Assembly (NCBI RefSeq): GCF_024641065.1
Contig: NZ_JAHEDV010000007.1
Span: 1 to 50,931, forward strand
Length of the DNA stretch: 50,931 nt
Direction: 5' to 3'
DNA from: Rhodoluna sp.
GTDB taxonomy: Bacteria; Actinomycetota; Actinomycetes; Actinomycetales; Microbacteriaceae
Under the pieces are notes generated by a model. That model had not been told where the DNA came from, searched no databases, and was given only the letters and a program-made list of their open reading frames with translations. Below are positions 1 to 8,944 of the stretch, piece after piece. The number at the start of each line of letters is the position of its first letter. Within the stretch, counting starts at the first letter, position 1. Position numbers and translations under genes: made by a program.

Positions 1-14
1 TAGAAGTAAGAGAC

Positions 15-128
15 ATGAAGGTAAACCCAAGCGTCAAGAAGATTTGCGACAAGTGCAAGGTCATTCGTCGTCACGGTCGCGTCATGGTTATCTGCGACAA
101 CCCACGTCACAAGCAGCGCCAGGGCTAA
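15..128 (+). CDS. rpmJ: 50S ribosomal protein L36
   Basis: This 37-residue protein is the small zinc-ribbon protein of the large ribosomal subunit. It carries the C-x2-C-x12-C-x4-H zinc ligand set at Cys11, Cys14, Cys27 and His32, so it is the zinc-binding (C+) form. The length is normal for the family. ATG at 15 follows a purine-rich AAGTAAGAG stretch at 5-13 that can serve as ribosome-binding site. It sits directly before rpsM, as in the standard bacterial alpha operon, so the window opens inside a long ribosomal transcript. The identification is certain from motif and synteny. Confidence 0.97.
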   Translation: MKVNPSVKKICDKCKVIRRHGRVMVICDNPRHKQRQG

Positions 129-155
129 TAACCAAATAACAAAAAAGGCAATACA

Positions 156-192
156 AGGTTTTTAGGAACCTAACCCTCGGAGAAGGCCGGGG
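156..192 (+). promoter_or_regulatory. Paired hairpins between rpmJ and rpsM
   Basis: The 124-nt gap between rpmJ and rpsM contains two adjacent stem-loops. AGGTT (156-160) pairs with AACCT (167-171), and CCTCGG (175-180) pairs with CCGGGG (187-192) with one G-U pair. There is no T-tract, so they are not terminators. They may be RNA processing or ribosomal-protein feedback structures; this is inference. Confidence 0.35.
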
Positions 193-252
193 CCAAATCG
201 TGAGATTCGGATGTATTGCTCCAGACCTTCAACTACAACAAGGAGAAATCCC

Positions 253-633
253 ATGGCACGTGTTGCCGGAGCAGATATTCCAGACGCGAAGCGCGTCGAA
301 ATCGCACTTACCTACATCTACGGCATTGGCCGTACTCGCTCAGTTCAGATCTTGGAAGAAACCAAGGTTGACAAGAACATCCGCGTAAAAGACCTAACTG
401 ACGACCAGCTGGTTGCCATCCGTGACTTCATCGAAGGCACTTTCAAAGTTGAGGGTGACCTCCGCCGCGATGTTGCAGCAGACATCCGCCGCAAGGTTGA
501 GATCGGCTCATACGAGGGTATCCGTCACCGCAAGGGCCTACCGGTCCGCGGTCAGCGTACCAAGACCAACGCACGTACTCGCAAGGGTCCAAAGCGTACC
601 GTAGCCGGCAAGAAGAAGGCGGCTCGCAAGTAG
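253..633 (+). CDS. rpsM: 30S ribosomal protein S13
   Basis: S13 is a 126-residue protein of the small-subunit head that contacts 16S rRNA and the P-site tRNA. The sequence starts [15 protein letters not shown], contains the conserved [21 protein letters not shown] stretch in its second half, and ends in a lysine/arginine-rich tail. The reading frame is open upstream to 211, but the start at ATG 253 is chosen because it has an AAGGAG ribosome-binding site at 240-245 and gives the family N-terminus. It is followed 52 nt later by rpsK. Length and motifs are normal. Confidence 0.97.
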   Translation: MARVAGADIPDAKRVEIALTYIYGIGRTRSVQILEETKVDKNIRVKDLTDDQLVAIRDFIEGTFKVEGDLRRDVAADIRRKVEIGSYEGIRHRKGLPVRGQRTKTNARTRKGPKRTVAGKKKAARK

Positions 634-685
634 CCCTTAGGCACTTGTAGCCCTTCCACAAACCTTAAGAATTTAGGAGAAACTC

Positions 686-1084
686 ATGGCAGCACCTAAG
701 GCAAGCGTCCGCAAGCCACGCCGCAAAGAGAAGAAGAACATTGCTGTAGGCCAGGCCCACATCAAGAGCACCTTCAACAACACAATCGTTTCAATTACCG
801 ACCCAACCGGTGCGGTTATCTCATGGTCATCATCTGGCGATGTCGGCTTCAAGGGTTCACGTAAGTCAACCCCGTTCGCCGCGCAGCTAGCAGCAGAAGC
901 AGCAGCTCGCAAGGCACAGGAGCACGGCCTAAAGAAGGTTGACGTATTCGTGAAGGGCCCAGGCTCAGGTCGCGAAACTGCAATCCGTTCACTTCAGGCT
1001 GCTGGCCTAGAGGTTGGCTCAATCTCAGACGTGACCCCACAGGCTCACAACGGTTGCCGCCCACCAAAGCGTCGCCGCGTCTAA
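686..1084 (+). CDS. rpsK: 30S ribosomal protein S11
   Basis: S11 (132 residues) forms part of the small-subunit platform near the mRNA exit. The core contains the expected [15 protein letters not shown] and [20 protein letters not shown] signatures and the C-terminal arginine-rich RPPKRRRV end. The N-terminus is lysine/arginine rich. A clear ribosome-binding site (TAGGAGA, 675-681) precedes ATG 686. In many bacteria rpsD (S4) follows rpsK; here the next gene is rpoA, so rpsD must be elsewhere in the genome. Confidence 0.97.
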   Translation: MAAPKASVRKPRRKEKKNIAVGQAHIKSTFNNTIVSITDPTGAVISWSSSGDVGFKGSRKSTPFAAQLAAEAAARKAQEHGLKKVDVFVKGPGSGRETAIRSLQAAGLEVGSISDVTPQAHNGCRPPKRRRV

Positions 1085-1161
1085 CTTCGGTTCTGTCTCG
1101 GCTGGCTAAATTGGCTAGCCGGGTCTAACCACCCGATGCTAAGCGCATCAAAGATTTACCG

Positions 1162-1218
1162 CTTCGTAGTGGCCACTGCGAAGTCCCCAACAAATAGACA
1201 TCAAATAGTGGATGTCTA
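1162..1218 (+). promoter_or_regulatory. Two hairpins in the rpsK-rpoA gap
   Basis: Two strong inverted repeats occupy this 151-nt gap. CTTCGTAGTGG (1162-1172) is followed without spacer by CCACTGCGAAG (1173-1183), which is self-complementary except for one G-U pair. TAGACATC (1195-1202) and GATGTCTA (1211-1218) form a perfect 8-bp stem with an 8-nt loop ending just before the rpoA ribosome-binding site (AAAGG, 1222-1226). No U-run follows, so termination is unlikely. A role in processing or translation control of rpoA is inferred. Confidence 0.45.
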
Positions 1219-1235
1219 GCTGAAAGGAACCAAAC

Positions 1236-2228
1236 GTGCTGATTGCACAGCGTCCAACTCTTCACGAAGAAGTACTAGCACCGAACCGCTCACGTTTTGC
1301 TCTAGAGCCACTTGAGCCAGGTTTTGGTTACACCCTAGGAAACTCACTCCGTCGTACCCTTTTGTCATCTATCCCAGGTGCAGCTGTTACCAACATCCGC
1401 ATCGAGGGTGTTCGTCACGAGTTCAGCACCATCGAGGGTGTTAAAGAAGACGTAACCGAGATCATCTTGAACATCAAGGACCTCGTAGTTTCTTCAGAGC
1501 ACGACGCACCTGTCGTGGCTCACCTGCGCAAGCAGACTGCTGGCCCTGTAACCGCTGCAGACATCCAGGTACCTGCTGGTGTAGAGGTTCACAACCCAGA
1601 ATTGGTTATCGCAACCATCAACGCAAAGGCAAAGTTCGAAGTTGAGCTAACCATCGAGCGTGGCCGTGGCTACGTTCAGGCTTCTCAGAACCGTAACCCA
1701 GACGCAGATGCTGACGTTATTCCAATTGACTCAATTTATTCACCAGTACTAAAGGTCTCGTACCGCGTAGAGGCAACCCGTGCCGGTGAGTTCACCAACT
1801 TCGACAAGCTAATCGTTGACGTTGAGAGCAAGCCATCGATCACTCCTCGCGACGCAGTTGCGTCTGCAGGTAGCACCTTGGTTGAGCTCTTTGGTCTTGC
1901 ACGTGAGCTTAACTCAGCCGCTGAAGGTATCGAGCTTGGCGCAGCACCAGTTGAGGCTGGACTGTCACCTGAGCTTGCAATGGCAATCGAAGAACTGGAC
2001 CTAACCGTCCGCTCATACAACTGCCTAAAGCGCGAGGGCATCAACACCGTTAGCGAGCTAATCGGTCTTTCAGAAGACCAGTTGATGAACATCCGCAACT
2101 TCGGTAGCAAGTCGGTAGACGAGGTTCGCGACAAGCTAACCTCAATGGGACTTAAGTTCAAGGACGCCGTCCCAGGCTTCGACGCAGCTTACTTTAGCTC
2201 GGCTTATGACGAGGGCGACCAGGCGTAA
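1236..2228 (+). CDS. rpoA: DNA-directed RNA polymerase subunit alpha
   Basis: This is the 330-residue alpha subunit that nucleates RNA polymerase assembly. The N-terminal domain contains the conserved [20 protein letters not shown] segment near residues 29-48 and the dimerisation region. The C-terminal domain, after an acidic linker near residue 235, contains the [15 protein letters not shown] and [15 protein letters not shown] helix-hairpin-helix motifs that bind UP elements and activators. Translation starts at GTG 1236 with AAAGGAA at 1222-1228 as ribosome-binding site. It lies between rpsK and rplQ, the standard position. Confidence 0.98.
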   Translation: MLIAQRPTLHEEVLAPNRSRFALEPLEPGFGYTLGNSLRRTLLSSIPGAAVTNIRIEGVRHEFSTIEGVKEDVTEIILNIKDLVVSSEHDAPVVAHLRKQTAGPVTAADIQVPAGVEVHNPELVIATINAKAKFEVELTIERGRGYVQASQNRNPDADADVIPIDSIYSPVLKVSYRVEATRAGEFTNFDKLIVDVESKPSITPRDAVASAGSTLVELFGLARELNSAAEGIELGAAPVEAGLSPELAMAIEELDLTVRSYNCLKREGINTVSELIGLSEDQLMNIRNFGSKSVDEVRDKLTSMGLKFKDAVPGFDAAYFSSAYDEGDQA

Positions 2229-2268
2229 GCCGGTCTTCCAGATCACAGAAATCTAAGAGGAGAAATCA

Positions 2269-2766
2269 ATGCCTACCCCAACTAAGGGACCACGTCTAGG
2301 TGGCGGACCAGCTCACGAGCGTCTAATGCTTCGCAACATGGCGACTTCGCTTTTCAAGCACGGCAAGATCACTACTACTGAGACCAAGGCAAAGCGCCTT
2401 CGTCCAGTTGCAGAGCGTCTTGTTAGCTTCGCAAAGCGCGGAGACCTACACGCACGTCGTCGCGTTATGCAGCAGATCACTGACAAGTCAGTTGTTCACG
2501 AGCTATTCGCAAACATCGCACCACAGGTTGCAGAGCGCCAGGGTGGCTACACCCGCATCACCAAGCTTGGCTTCCGTAAGGGCGACAACGCCCCTATGGC
2601 GCTTATCGAGCTTGTTCTTGAGCCAGTTGCTCCTAAGAACGCAACCAAGAAGCCTAAGCTAACCAACAGCGTTAAGGCAGTTGCAGCAGCTCCTGTTGAG
2701 GCTCCAGCCGAGGTCGTAGAGACCGAAGTTGAAGAAGCAGCAGTAGAGGCTCCAGCAGCAGAGTAG
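2269..2766 (+). CDS. rplQ: 50S ribosomal protein L17
   Basis: L17 is a large-subunit protein near the exit tunnel. Residues 1 to about 120 are the conserved core, starting [20 protein letters not shown]. The remaining 45 residues form an alanine/glutamate/valine-rich acidic tail, typical of actinobacterial L17 and absent from the short E. coli protein. A ribosome-binding site (AGAGGAGAAA, 2256-2265) precedes ATG 2269. This is the last gene of the alpha operon: a strong intrinsic terminator begins 17 nt after its stop codon. Confidence 0.97.
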   Translation: MPTPTKGPRLGGGPAHERLMLRNMATSLFKHGKITTTETKAKRLRPVAERLVSFAKRGDLHARRRVMQQITDKSVVHELFANIAPQVAERQGGYTRITKLGFRKGDNAPMALIELVLEPVAPKNATKKPKLTNSVKAVAAAPVEAPAEVVETEVEEAAVEAPAAE

Positions 2767-2775
2767 TTTTAGCTA

Positions 2776-3642
2776 ATGAATCAGCCCGTTAACCCACCGG
2801 TTAACGGGCTTTTTCGTTACCGCGTGAACTTTGCCTACGACGGAACCGCCTATTGGGGGTTTTCGAAGCAGCGTGACTTCAACACGGTTCAGGCTGAACT
2901 GCTCGAAGCCCTAACCACCGTCTTTGGTGAATCGAAGAATGACTTTGGAATGCGAGTGGCCGGTAGAACTGATGCCGGCGTTCACGCCTATGACCAAGTT
3001 GTTCATTTCGATCTGTCGATAGAGCAAATCAAGCGACTGGGCCGTTCCCGTGGCATGGTTGGCAAATTGAACGACCTGCTGCCAGTGGACATCCGTGTGC
3101 ATTCTGTAGAAGAGGCGCCGCCGGGGTTCGACGCACGCTTCTCTGCGACCTACCGCCGCTATCGCTATCGCATCGCCGATGGCCTAGCTCAAAAGAACCC
3201 ACTAAAGCAGCGCTATACCCACTGGATCAAACACCCCTTGGATGTCTTGCAGATGCAAGCCGCTGCGCTCGAACTCTATGGACTTCACGACTTTGCCTCT
3301 TTTTGTCGACCAAAGCTCGGCGCCACAACCATTCGCCATCTGAGAGAAATCACTATTCAGCGAAACACTCAAGATGACAATGTCATTGAGGTTGAGATTC
3401 AGGCGGATGCTTTTTGCCACAACATGGTTCGCTCAATCGTTGGCGGGCTGATTACCGCTGGTGAAGGCCGAGCTACACCTAGCGACATTTCGGCGACGTT
3501 GGCCCGCAAAACCAGGGTTGGTTCATACAAGGTAGCGCCGGCTCGTGGACTCACTTTAATCAAGATTGGTTACCCAGCCGATGACCAATTAGCGGCCCAG
3601 GCAGAGATTGCTCGCAACCTTCGAACCTTGGATGAGAATTAG
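2776..3642 (+). CDS. truA: tRNA pseudouridine(38-40) synthase TruA
   Basis: TruA isomerises U38-U40 in tRNA anticodon stems. The family signatures are present: FAYDGTAYWGF near the N-terminus, the catalytic-Asp motif GRTDAGVHAYDQ, and FCHNMVRSIVGGL near residue 215. The 288 residues are slightly longer than usual because the frame is open to ATG 2776, only 9 nt after rplQ. The first 13 codons run through the rplQ terminator, and no good Shine-Dalgarno site exists. TAGTTT at 2764-2769 lies 6 nt before ATG 2776 and could be a -10 for a leaderless mRNA. The alternative GTG at 2824 would cut into the first beta strand. Function is certain; the start is about 65% sure. Confidence 0.93.
   Translation: MNQPVNPPVNGLFRYRVNFAYDGTAYWGFSKQRDFNTVQAELLEALTTVFGESKNDFGMRVAGRTDAGVHAYDQVVHFDLSIEQIKRLGRSRGMVGKLNDLLPVDIRVHSVEEAPPGFDARFSATYRRYRYRIADGLAQKNPLKQRYTHWIKHPLDVLQMQAAALELYGLHDFASFCRPKLGATTIRHLREITIQRNTQDDNVIEVEIQADAFCHNMVRSIVGGLITAGEGRATPSDISATLARKTRVGSYKVAPARGLTLIKIGYPADDQLAAQAEIARNLRTLDEN
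2783..2814 (+). terminator. Rho-independent terminator after rplQ, inside the truA start
   Basis: AGCCCGTTAACC (2783-2794) and GGTTAACGGGCT (2799-2810) form a perfect 12-bp stem with a CACC loop, followed by a T-run (2810-2814). This is the strongest terminator shape in the window and closes the ribosomal operon. It lies inside the open reading frame of truA (about codons 3 to 12). Confidence 0.9.
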
Positions 3643-3645
3643 GGT

Positions 3646-3675
3646 TTGACCGCAAGCCATAGTTCGGGCTAGACT
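3646..3675 (+). promoter_or_regulatory. rplM: Promoter of rplM-rpsI
   Basis: TTGACC (3646-3651) and TAGACT (3670-3675) are separated by 18 nt and fit a housekeeping sigma promoter. The start point would be near 3682, giving an untranslated leader of roughly 100 nt before rplM. Confidence 0.65.
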
Positions 3676-3686
3676 TGACCTTTGGT

Positions 3687-3748
3687 ATTGGCAGTTAGCC
3701 AATGTGAAAATGTGAATCCCGAGAAGATCTCTCTTCTAGTGAGGGTTC
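3687..3748 (+). promoter_or_regulatory. Structured 5' leader of rplM
   Basis: The rplM leader can fold into ATTGGC (3687-3692) with GCCAAT (3698-3703), then GAATCC (3714-3719) with GGGTTC (3743-3748, one G-U pair) enclosing AGAAGA (3722-3727) with TCTTCT (3732-3737). Ribosomal-protein leaders that bind L13 are known in other phyla. Feedback control here is inferred from position and structure only. Confidence 0.4.
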
Positions 3749-3784
3749 ATTTCAATCCGACACTGAAGTAGAAGGCAATCTAAC

Positions 3785-4228
3785 GTGCGTACTTATTCTC
3801 CAAAGGCTCACGAGCTGAGCAACGAGTGGCTAGTCATCGACGCCGCTGATGTAGTTCTCGGCCGTCTAGCAACCCACGCAGCAGCACTGTTGCGCGGAAA
3901 GCACAAGCCAACTTTTGCTCCTCACATGGACAACGGTGACTTCGTCATCATCATCAATGCAGAGAAGGTTGCTCTAACCGGCGCCAAGCTCAAGCAGAAG
4001 AAGGCTTACCGTCACTCTGGTTACCCAGGTGGCCTAACTGCAACCACCTATGCGGAACTTCTTGAGAAGAACCCAGAGAAGGCTGTAGAAAAGGCAATCA
4101 AGGGCATGCTGCCTCACAACAAGCTAGGCGCAGACCAGTTGTCAAAGCTTAAGGTTTACCGCGGTGCAGAGCACCCACACGCTGCTCAGCAGCCAAAGCC
4201 TTTCATCATCGACCAGGTAGCTCAGTAA
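3785..4228 (+). CDS. rplM: 50S ribosomal protein L13
   Basis: L13 (147 residues) is an early-assembly protein of the large subunit. The sequence shows the family pattern: [14 protein letters not shown] followed by [20 protein letters not shown] near residues 20-55, and the [25 protein letters not shown] segment (residues about 110-134). It begins at GTG 3785 after a purine stretch (AGAAGG) in the leader. It is paired with rpsI ten nt downstream, the nearly universal L13-S9 operon. Confidence 0.97.
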   Translation: MRTYSPKAHELSNEWLVIDAADVVLGRLATHAAALLRGKHKPTFAPHMDNGDFVIIINAEKVALTGAKLKQKKAYRHSGYPGGLTATTYAELLEKNPEKAVEKAIKGMLPHNKLGADQLSKLKVYRGAEHPHAAQQPKPFIIDQVAQ

Positions 4229-4238
4229 GGAATCCCTC

Positions 4239-4742
4239 GTGGCTAAAGACATCGTAGAAAACACCACTGCTGAAGACGTAGCAGTTCCAGAGAGCTACAC
4301 CACCGAGACCCCAGCAGCTAAGGCTGCTCCGGCTAAGTCACGTGGCCCACTAACCACTCCAGGTGCAGGCCTAGGTCGCCGCAAAGAAGCGATCGCTCGC
4401 GTTCGCATCATGCCAGGCACCGGCGTTATCAAGGTCAACGGCCGTGAGTTCGCAGAGTACTTCCCAAACAAGCTTCACCAGCAGCTAATCACTGACCCGT
4501 TCACCATCCTTGACCTAAAGGGCGCTTACGACGTAGTCGCTCGCATCTCAGGTGGCGGCTCAGCTGGTCAGGCTGGTGCACTTCGTCTAGGTATTGCTCG
4601 TGCACTTAACGAGATCGACCGCGACAACAACCGTCCTTCACTAAAGAAGGCAGGCTTCCTAAAGCGCGACCCACGTGTTATCGAGCGCAAGAAGGCTGGT
4701 CTTAAGAAGGCACGTAAGGCATCTCAGTTCTCGAAGCGTTAA
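4239..4742 (+). CDS. rpsI: 30S ribosomal protein S9
   Basis: S9 binds the small-subunit head and its C-terminal tail reaches the P-site tRNA. The conserved core runs from [19 protein letters not shown] (about residue 45) to the basic SQFSKR end. A 40-residue alanine/threonine-rich N-terminal extension precedes it, as in many actinobacteria. Translation starts at GTG 4239 with AAGGAA (4227-4232) upstream. Its 12 leucine codons are seven CTA and five CTT with no CTG, CTC or TTG. A weak stem (AATCC 4741-4745 with GGATT 4751-4755) follows the stop codon. Confidence 0.97.
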   Translation: MAKDIVENTTAEDVAVPESYTTETPAAKAAPAKSRGPLTTPGAGLGRRKEAIARVRIMPGTGVIKVNGREFAEYFPNKLHQQLITDPFTILDLKGAYDVVARISGGGSAGQAGALRLGIARALNEIDRDNNRPSLKKAGFLKRDPRVIERKKAGLKKARKASQFSKR

Positions 4743-4780
4743 TCCGTTTCGGATTCTCGTTCAGCGCGTAGTCTTCAAAC

Positions 4781-6127
4781 ATGGCTCGTCTATTTGGAAC
4801 CGATGGCGTTCGAGGTCTTGCTAACCGAGACCTCACCCTTGAAATGGCTATTCAGCTGGCTCAAGCGGCTGCCATCGTTCTAGGCGAAGAAGCGCGTTCA
4901 CGAGGAATCAAACCTAAAGCCGTTATCGGCCGCGACCCCCGCATCTCGGGAGAGTTTCTAGCTGCAGCAATTGCAGCCGGGCTCTCGAGTTCGGGGGTTG
5001 ACGTTTTTGACGCTGGAGTCTTGCCGACCCCGGCGACTGCGTTTCTAACCGCTGATCTAGACGCCGATTTTGGTGTCATGATTTCGGCTTCGCACAACCC
5101 AGCCCCAGATAACGGCATCAAATTCTTCTCGCGTGGTGGTCACAAACTTGACGACGCAATTGAAGATGCCATTCAGGCAGCGATGGCTGGCGAAAAGCTG
5201 GCTCCGGTTGGCGGCAATGTCGGCCACGTTCAGCGATTTGCTGATGCTGAAGATCGCTACATCGTTCACTTGTTGGCTAGCCTGCCTAACCGACTTGATG
5301 GCCTCAAGGTAGTTGTCGACTGTGCCCACGGTGCAGCTGCGGGTGTTTCACCTCAGGTTTTTGCTGATGCTGGTGCTCAGGTGATCGTTATTGGTGCAGA
5401 CCCAGATGGCATGAACATTAACCTCGGATGTGGTTCTACCCACTTGAGCGCATTGCAGACGGCGGTACTAGAACACGGTGCAGATCTTGGTGTAGCTCAC
5501 GATGGTGATGCCGACCGCTGCTTGGCTGTCGATCACAACGGTCACATTATTGACGGTGATGAGATCATGGCTATTCTTGCGCTTTCAATGAAAGAGCGCG
5601 GGCAGCTGGCTCGAAACACCTTGGTTGCAACGGTTATGAGCAACCTGGGTCTAAAGATTGCGATGCGCGAAAACGGCATCGAAATGCTTGAGACCAAAGT
5701 TGGCGACCGCTACGTTCTTGAAGAAATTCGCGCTGGTGGCTACACCTTGGGTGGCGAGCAGTCTGGCCACGTAATTTTTAGCCAGTATGCAACCACCGGT
5801 GACGGAATCTTGACCGGCCTGAAGTTGGCAGCCGAAGTAAACCGAAAGGGCAAATCCCTTGCCGAACTTGCCAAGGTTATGACGGTTTACCCACAGGTAT
5901 TGATCAACGTTCCAAAGGTTGACCGTTCTCGTGCAGACTCAGACGCGGCAGTTCAAGCTATTGTTGCCGAGGCTGAAGCAGCTCTTCACGGAACCGGCCG
6001 AGTGCTTTTGCGCGCATCTGGAACCGAGCCGCTGGTTCGAGTTATGGTCGAGGCCGCTGACGAAGGCACAGCAAGAAGCTGGGCTGAACGCATATCGCGC
6101 GTAGTCGAAAAAGAACTGGCGCTCTAA
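4781..6127 (+). CDS. glmM: Phosphoglucosamine mutase
   Basis: GlmM converts glucosamine-6-phosphate to glucosamine-1-phosphate, the step after GlmS on the way to UDP-GlcNAc for peptidoglycan. All four signatures of the alpha-D-phosphohexomutase family are visible: the phosphoserine loop ISASHNP with Ser104, the metal loop DGDADR at 241-246, the sugar loop GGEQSGH, and the phosphate-binding [12 protein letters not shown] near the C-terminus. At 448 residues it has normal length. No Shine-Dalgarno site precedes ATG 4781, but TAGTCT (4769-4774) lies 6 nt upstream, predicting a leaderless transcript. Its 3' end overlaps convergent coaA by 4 nt. Confidence 0.97.
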   Translation: MARLFGTDGVRGLANRDLTLEMAIQLAQAAAIVLGEEARSRGIKPKAVIGRDPRISGEFLAAAIAAGLSSSGVDVFDAGVLPTPATAFLTADLDADFGVMISASHNPAPDNGIKFFSRGGHKLDDAIEDAIQAAMAGEKLAPVGGNVGHVQRFADAEDRYIVHLLASLPNRLDGLKVVVDCAHGAAAGVSPQVFADAGAQVIVIGADPDGMNINLGCGSTHLSALQTAVLEHGADLGVAHDGDADRCLAVDHNGHIIDGDEIMAILALSMKERGQLARNTLVATVMSNLGLKIAMRENGIEMLETKVGDRYVLEEIRAGGYTLGGEQSGHVIFSQYATTGDGILTGLKLAAEVNRKGKSLAELAKVMTVYPQVLINVPKVDRSRADSDAAVQAIVAEAEAALHGTGRVLLRASGTEPLVRVMVEAADEGTARSWAERISRVVEKELAL

Positions 6128-7053
6128 AGCTTTCTGAGCAGCACGCGCTCTACCGCATGCTTGTCGCCTTTGTGCAAAACCAAAGTCGCCCTTGATCTGG
6201 TTGGCAAAATATTCTCAACCAGGTTCGGCAAATTGATTGTCGACCAAATCTCATTGGCTCGGGCCAATGCCTTGTCAACTGGCATTTCCGCGTAGCGGTG
6301 AAAATACGATGCAGGGTTCGTGAAGGCTGACTCGCGCAATTTATAGAATCGATCCAAGAACCAGGATGTGATGTTCTGGGTGTCAGCATCAACATAAATC
6401 TTGAAGTCGAAGAAATCGCTTAGCGCAACGTCTTGGTCGGCACCGGGGGATTGCAACACATTCAAACCCTCGATGATCAAGACGTCTGGATTGTGAACGG
6501 CGATGACTTCGCCGGGAACGATGTCGTAAATCAGGTGCGAATAGACCGGTGCGGTTACCTCAGCAGCACCGCTCTTGATGTCGGCCACGAATTTGAGCAA
6601 CGCTAGGCGGTCGTAAGACTCGGGGAATCCCTTGCGGTGCATGATGCCGCGTTTTTCTAGTTCGGCATTGGGGTGCAGAAATCCATCCGTGGTCACTAGT
6701 TCAACGCTCGGAGTGCCATCCCAGCGACTGAGCAGCTCCTTCAGCAATCGAGACACAGTTGACTTGCCAACGGCCACTGAACCGGCAACGCCGATGATGA
6801 ACGGAGTGCGACCTGAAGACTTGCCAAGAAAGCTTCCGGCAGCGCGGTGAAGGCTCTGGTGCTCGGCAACATAGAGGTTGAGCAAGCGGCTGAGAGGTAG
6901 GTAGACCTCGCGAACTTCTTTGAGGTCTAGAAAGTCACCGAGGCCACGGATTTGCTGAATTTCAGCCTCGGTCAGAGGCATATCAGTGGTGTTTCCTAGG
7001 TCTGCCCAGTCGGCTCGAGAAATCTCGTTGAAAGGGCTCAGCAGTTCGCTCAC
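6124..7053 (-). CDS. coaA: Type I pantothenate kinase
   Basis: CoaA phosphorylates pantothenate, the first and regulated step of coenzyme A synthesis. The 309-residue protein has the P-loop [12 protein letters not shown] at about residues 88-99, followed by the [10 protein letters not shown] segment and the [10 protein letters not shown] strand typical of the prokaryotic type I enzyme. The start is GTG 7053, only 30 nt from the divergent glmS start. CAGAAT sits 8 nt before the GTG and could be a poor -10 element. Sitting between glmM and glmS, it interrupts the amino-sugar genes on the opposite strand. Confidence 0.96.
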   Translation of the reverse strand: MSELLSPFNEISRADWADLGNTTDMPLTEAEIQQIRGLGDFLDLKEVREVYLPLSRLLNLYVAEHQSLHRAAGSFLGKSSGRTPFIIGVAGSVAVGKSTVSRLLKELLSRWDGTPSVELVTTDGFLHPNAELEKRGIMHRKGFPESYDRLALLKFVADIKSGAAEVTAPVYSHLIYDIVPGEVIAVHNPDVLIIEGLNVLQSPGADQDVALSDFFDFKIYVDADTQNITSWFLDRFYKLRESAFTNPASYFHRYAEMPVDKALARANEIWSTINLPNLVENILPTRSRATLVLHKGDKHAVERVLLRKL

Positions 7054-7083
7054 AAAAAGCCATTCTGCCGTAAAGTTGAAGGC

Positions 7084-8940
7084 ATGTGTGGAATCATCGG
7101 CTATGTAGGCCCAAAGTCAACCCTGGACGTGCTACTTGGCGGCCTTCGCAGACTGGAATATCGTGGCTACGATTCAGCTGGAGTTTCAGTAATTTCAGCT
7201 GGTGGAAACCTTGAAACCCGCAAGAAGGCTGGAAAGCTAGACAACCTGGTTTCAGAAATCACCTCACACCCGCTACCTGAGTCACACATCGGTATCGGCC
7301 ACACTCGCTGGGCAACACACGGCGCGCCAACTGATGGCAACGCACACCCACACCTAGGTGGCCCAACCAGCAAACTTTCTCTGATTCACAATGGCATCAT
7401 TGAGAACTTTGGTGCACTAAAAGCTGAGCTGCTTGCCGCGGGCACCAAATTTGCAAGCGAGACTGACTCTGAAGTTGCAGCCCACCTAATTGCAGCCGAG
7501 TTCGAAAAGACCGGCGACCTGCCTAAAGCTTTTGCAAATGTGGTTAACCGCCTGCACGGCGCATTCACCATCCTGGTAATTCATGAATCTCAGCCAGACG
7601 TTGTTTTGGCAGCCCGTCGCAACGCACCGTTGGTTATTGGTCTTGGTGACGGCGAAAACTTCTTGGGTTCTGACGTTGCAGCATTCGTCGAGCACACCGA
7701 CCGCGCCATCTCTGTTGGCCAGGATGAAATCGTAATTCTGCGCGCAGGTTCAGTCGAGGTTCGCACCTTCGACGGCGCACCGGTAACCCCAACCGAATTC
7801 AAAGTTGACTGGGATGCCTCTGCTGCCAGCAAGGGTGGTTGGTCAAGCTTTATGGCGAAAGAGATCGCCGACCAGCCTCAGGCAGTCGCCGACACACTCA
7901 TGGGCCGCCTTGAATCAGATGGCTCTGTAGTTCTTCAAGAAATTGACGGCCTTAGCGCAGAAGACATCAAGAACATCGACCGCATCATCATGGTTGCCTG
8001 TGGCACTGCGAGCTATGCCTGTGACGTGGCCAAGTATGCAATCGAAAAGTTCTCTCGCATTCCGGTTCAGGTAGAGCTCTCACACGAGTTCCGTTACCGC
8101 GACCCAATCGTCACCGAGCGCACTCTAATTGTTGCGGTCAGCCAGTCTGGCGAGACCATGGATACCCTGATGGCTACCCGTTATGCCAAAGAGCAGGGTG
8201 CAAAGGTTCTAGCAATCTGTAACACCCAGGGTGCAACCCTTGCCCGAGAGTCAGACGCTGTTATCTACACCCACGCTGGCCCAGAGGTTGCTGTTGCCTC
8301 AACCAAGGCTCTGGTGGCACAGATCACCGCGGGTTACCTATTGGCACTGTTCCTAGGTGCTGGTCGCGGTGCAACCGCACAGGCAGAACTTCGTCGCCTG
8401 GGTCAAGAGCTATTGAAGATGCCGGCAAATGTCACTCACGTTCTAGAGCGCCTTGAGCCAATTCGTGAACTGGCCAAGAAGATGGCTGACGCAAAGTCAG
8501 TGCTATTCCTAGGTCGCAACGTCGGCTTCCCGGTCGCTATGGAGGGTGCACTCAAGCTCAAGGAGCTGGCTTACATCCATGCTGAAGGTTTTGCCGCGGG
8601 TGAATTGAAGCACGGCCCAATTGCACTAATCGAAGAGGGGCAGCCGGTATTCGTTATCGTGCCAAGCCCAGACGATGTCGACAGCTTGCACCCGAAGGTG
8701 ATTTCAAACATCCAAGAGATTCGCGCTCGCGGAGCCAAGGTTATTGCGATTGCTGAAGAGGGCGACGCCGAGGTTGGCAACTATGCCGAGCACGTGACCT
8801 ATGTGCCAAAGTGTGAAAACATTTTCTCTTCGATTTTGACTGTGATTCCACTTCAGTGCTTTGCTCTTGAACTTTCAACCGCAAAGGGCTTGGATGTAGA
8901 CCAGCCTCGCAACCTAGCCAAGTCGGTAACGGTCGAGTAA
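7084..8940 (+). CDS. glmS: Glutamine--fructose-6-phosphate aminotransferase
   Basis: GlmS makes glucosamine-6-phosphate from fructose-6-phosphate and glutamine. Cys2 after the initiator Met is the N-terminal nucleophile of the class II glutaminase domain (about residues 2-220, with HTRWATHG and the SDVAAF segment). Two SIS isomerase domains follow, with VACGTASYA and VSQSGETMDTL in the first. The protein ends in LAKSVTVE, the conserved C-terminal tail. Length (618) is typical. TAAAGT (7071-7076) lies 7 nt before ATG 7084. No glmS ribozyme is present in the 30-nt upstream gap. It probably begins a transcript running through acpS, alr and the tsa genes. Confidence 0.97.
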   Translation: MCGIIGYVGPKSTLDVLLGGLRRLEYRGYDSAGVSVISAGGNLETRKKAGKLDNLVSEITSHPLPESHIGIGHTRWATHGAPTDGNAHPHLGGPTSKLSLIHNGIIENFGALKAELLAAGTKFASETDSEVAAHLIAAEFEKTGDLPKAFANVVNRLHGAFTILVIHESQPDVVLAARRNAPLVIGLGDGENFLGSDVAAFVEHTDRAISVGQDEIVILRAGSVEVRTFDGAPVTPTEFKVDWDASAASKGGWSSFMAKEIADQPQAVADTLMGRLESDGSVVLQEIDGLSAEDIKNIDRIIMVACGTASYACDVAKYAIEKFSRIPVQVELSHEFRYRDPIVTERTLIVAVSQSGETMDTLMATRYAKEQGAKVLAICNTQGATLARESDAVIYTHAGPEVAVASTKALVAQITAGYLLALFLGAGRGATAQAELRRLGQELLKMPANVTHVLERLEPIRELAKKMADAKSVLFLGRNVGFPVAMEGALKLKELAYIHAEGFAAGELKHGPIALIEEGQPVFVIVPSPDDVDSLHPKVISNIQEIRARGAKVIAIAEEGDAEVGNYAEHVTYVPKCENIFSSILTVIPLQCFALELSTAKGLDVDQPRNLAKSVTVE

Positions 8941-8944
8941 TTCG

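Noticed and set aside
7054-7083. Possible glmS ribozyme upstream of glmS
   Set aside because: The gap to coaA is only 30 nt, far too short, and no ribozyme core is visible.
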